From Leptolyngbya sp. NIES-2104 (GTDB taxonomy: Bacteria; Cyanobacteriota; Cyanobacteriia; Leptolyngbyales; Leptolyngbyaceae), in contig NZ_BBWW01000001.1 of assembly GCF_001485215.1 (NCBI RefSeq), positions 2,914,001-2,978,000 of the forward strand: DNA of 64,000 nucleotides. The letters run 5' to 3'. A program made the translations under genes and the position numbers. Positions 63,764-64,000 of this stretch are shown one piece after another (position 1 is the first letter of the stretch; every line of letters starts with the position of its first letter). Below the pieces are notes generated by a model. That model had not been told where the DNA came from, ran no database searches, and saw nothing but the letters and a program-made list of their open reading frames with translations.

Positions 63764-64000
63764 GTGTCGGAACAGAGCGATCTGGAGTTAGTTCTTCTGT
63801 CACAACAGGGAAACAAGGCGGCATTCGGTCAGCTTGTGTTACGTTATCAGCCGATTGCACAACGGCTGGCGATGCGAGTGGTTAGCGATCGAGATTTGGC
63901 TCAAGAACTGGTGCAAGAAGCCATGCTGCAAGCCTATCTTTCACTGGGGAAACTGAATGACCCGAATCGCTTCAAGAGTTGGCTCTATGGAATTGTGCTT
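63764..64000 (+). CDS. ECF sigma factor, start only (cut by window end)
   Basis: The first 79 codons of a sigma-70 family ECF factor, open to the window end. GTG start at 63764 with GAGGAA upstream. The encoded sequence contains the region 2 pattern: ALxFGQLVLRYQP-like start, then RDLAQELVQEAMLQAYLSLGKL (region 2.2-2.3-like) and FKSWLYGIVL (region 2.4). Rest unseen. Confidence 0.85.
   Translation, partial: MSEQSDLELVLLSQQGNKAAFGQLVLRYQPIAQRLAMRVVSDRDLAQELVQEAMLQAYLSLGKLNDPNRFKSWLYGIVL

Overview
The window is cyanobacterial chromosome. Octamers of the GCGATCGC (HIP1) type occur throughout, and many genes belong to families typical of, or confined to, cyanobacteria: CP12, the cytochrome b6f subunit PetM, Ycf39, cyanobacterial-type Hfq, SipA (DUF3148), DUF4327, DUF2949, an NblR-like response regulator and several Uma2 proteins. 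PEP-CTERM proteins, abundant Uma2 genes and sucrose synthase fit a filamentous Leptolyngbya-like organism, but genus is an inference. No rRNA, tRNA, CRISPR array, prophage or insertion sequence was recognised.

Layout. 0-14.4 kb is mostly housekeeping: Uma2, a degenerate SDR, exonuclease III, an FHA-kinase, gatA, an orphan antitoxin, an MFS exporter, a choloylglycine-hydrolase-like enzyme, ComF, a PEP-synthase-like protein with altered active site, a second Uma2, zur divergent from purS-purQ, and an SDR. 14.4-21.3 kb holds an MBOAT acyltransferase, a cupin, trmB, a FIST protein, cp12, larE and a PEP-CTERM protein. 21.4-29.1 kb is a tight seven-gene minus-strand operon for an unusual nucleotide sugar: C-methyltransferase, NDP-sugar epimerase/decarboxylase, UDP-glucose dehydrogenase, 2OG-Fe(II) dioxygenase, DUF4910 protein, rfbF cytidylyltransferase and PIG-L deacetylase.

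29.6-40.3 kb holds VanZ, a PAP-phosphatase-type enzyme, a DUF4114 PEP-CTERM protein, an alpha/beta hydrolase, hfq/dapF, DUF4327, pdxA, the 34-residue petM, a SmtB-type zinc regulator, ycf39, NAD kinase, the NblR-like regulator and a DUF192 lipoprotein. 40.9-46.1 kb has DUF2949 and an exopolysaccharide block of three GT4 glycosyltransferases plus a Wza-like SLBB export protein. 46.3-55 kb holds a J-domain/pentapeptide-repeat fusion, a lipoprotein, a sigma-like/TPR gene pair, a VOC protein, a possibly frameshifted gene, a third Uma2, and divergent cell-wall enzymes (serine hydrolase and NlpC/P60). 55-61 kb has a 131-base inverted-repeat element, a GH65 phosphorylase fused to beta-phosphoglucomutase, and sucrose synthase. 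61-64 kb has a TPP riboswitch with thiC, a restriction-endonuclease-like protein, sipA, an AbrB-type protein and the start of an ECF sigma factor.

The most coherent under-described systems are the sugar operon at 21.4-29.1 kb and the GH65-betaPGM plus sucrose synthase pair. Neither can be called new from sequence alone. All functions are inferred from reading protein motifs; no database search was run.
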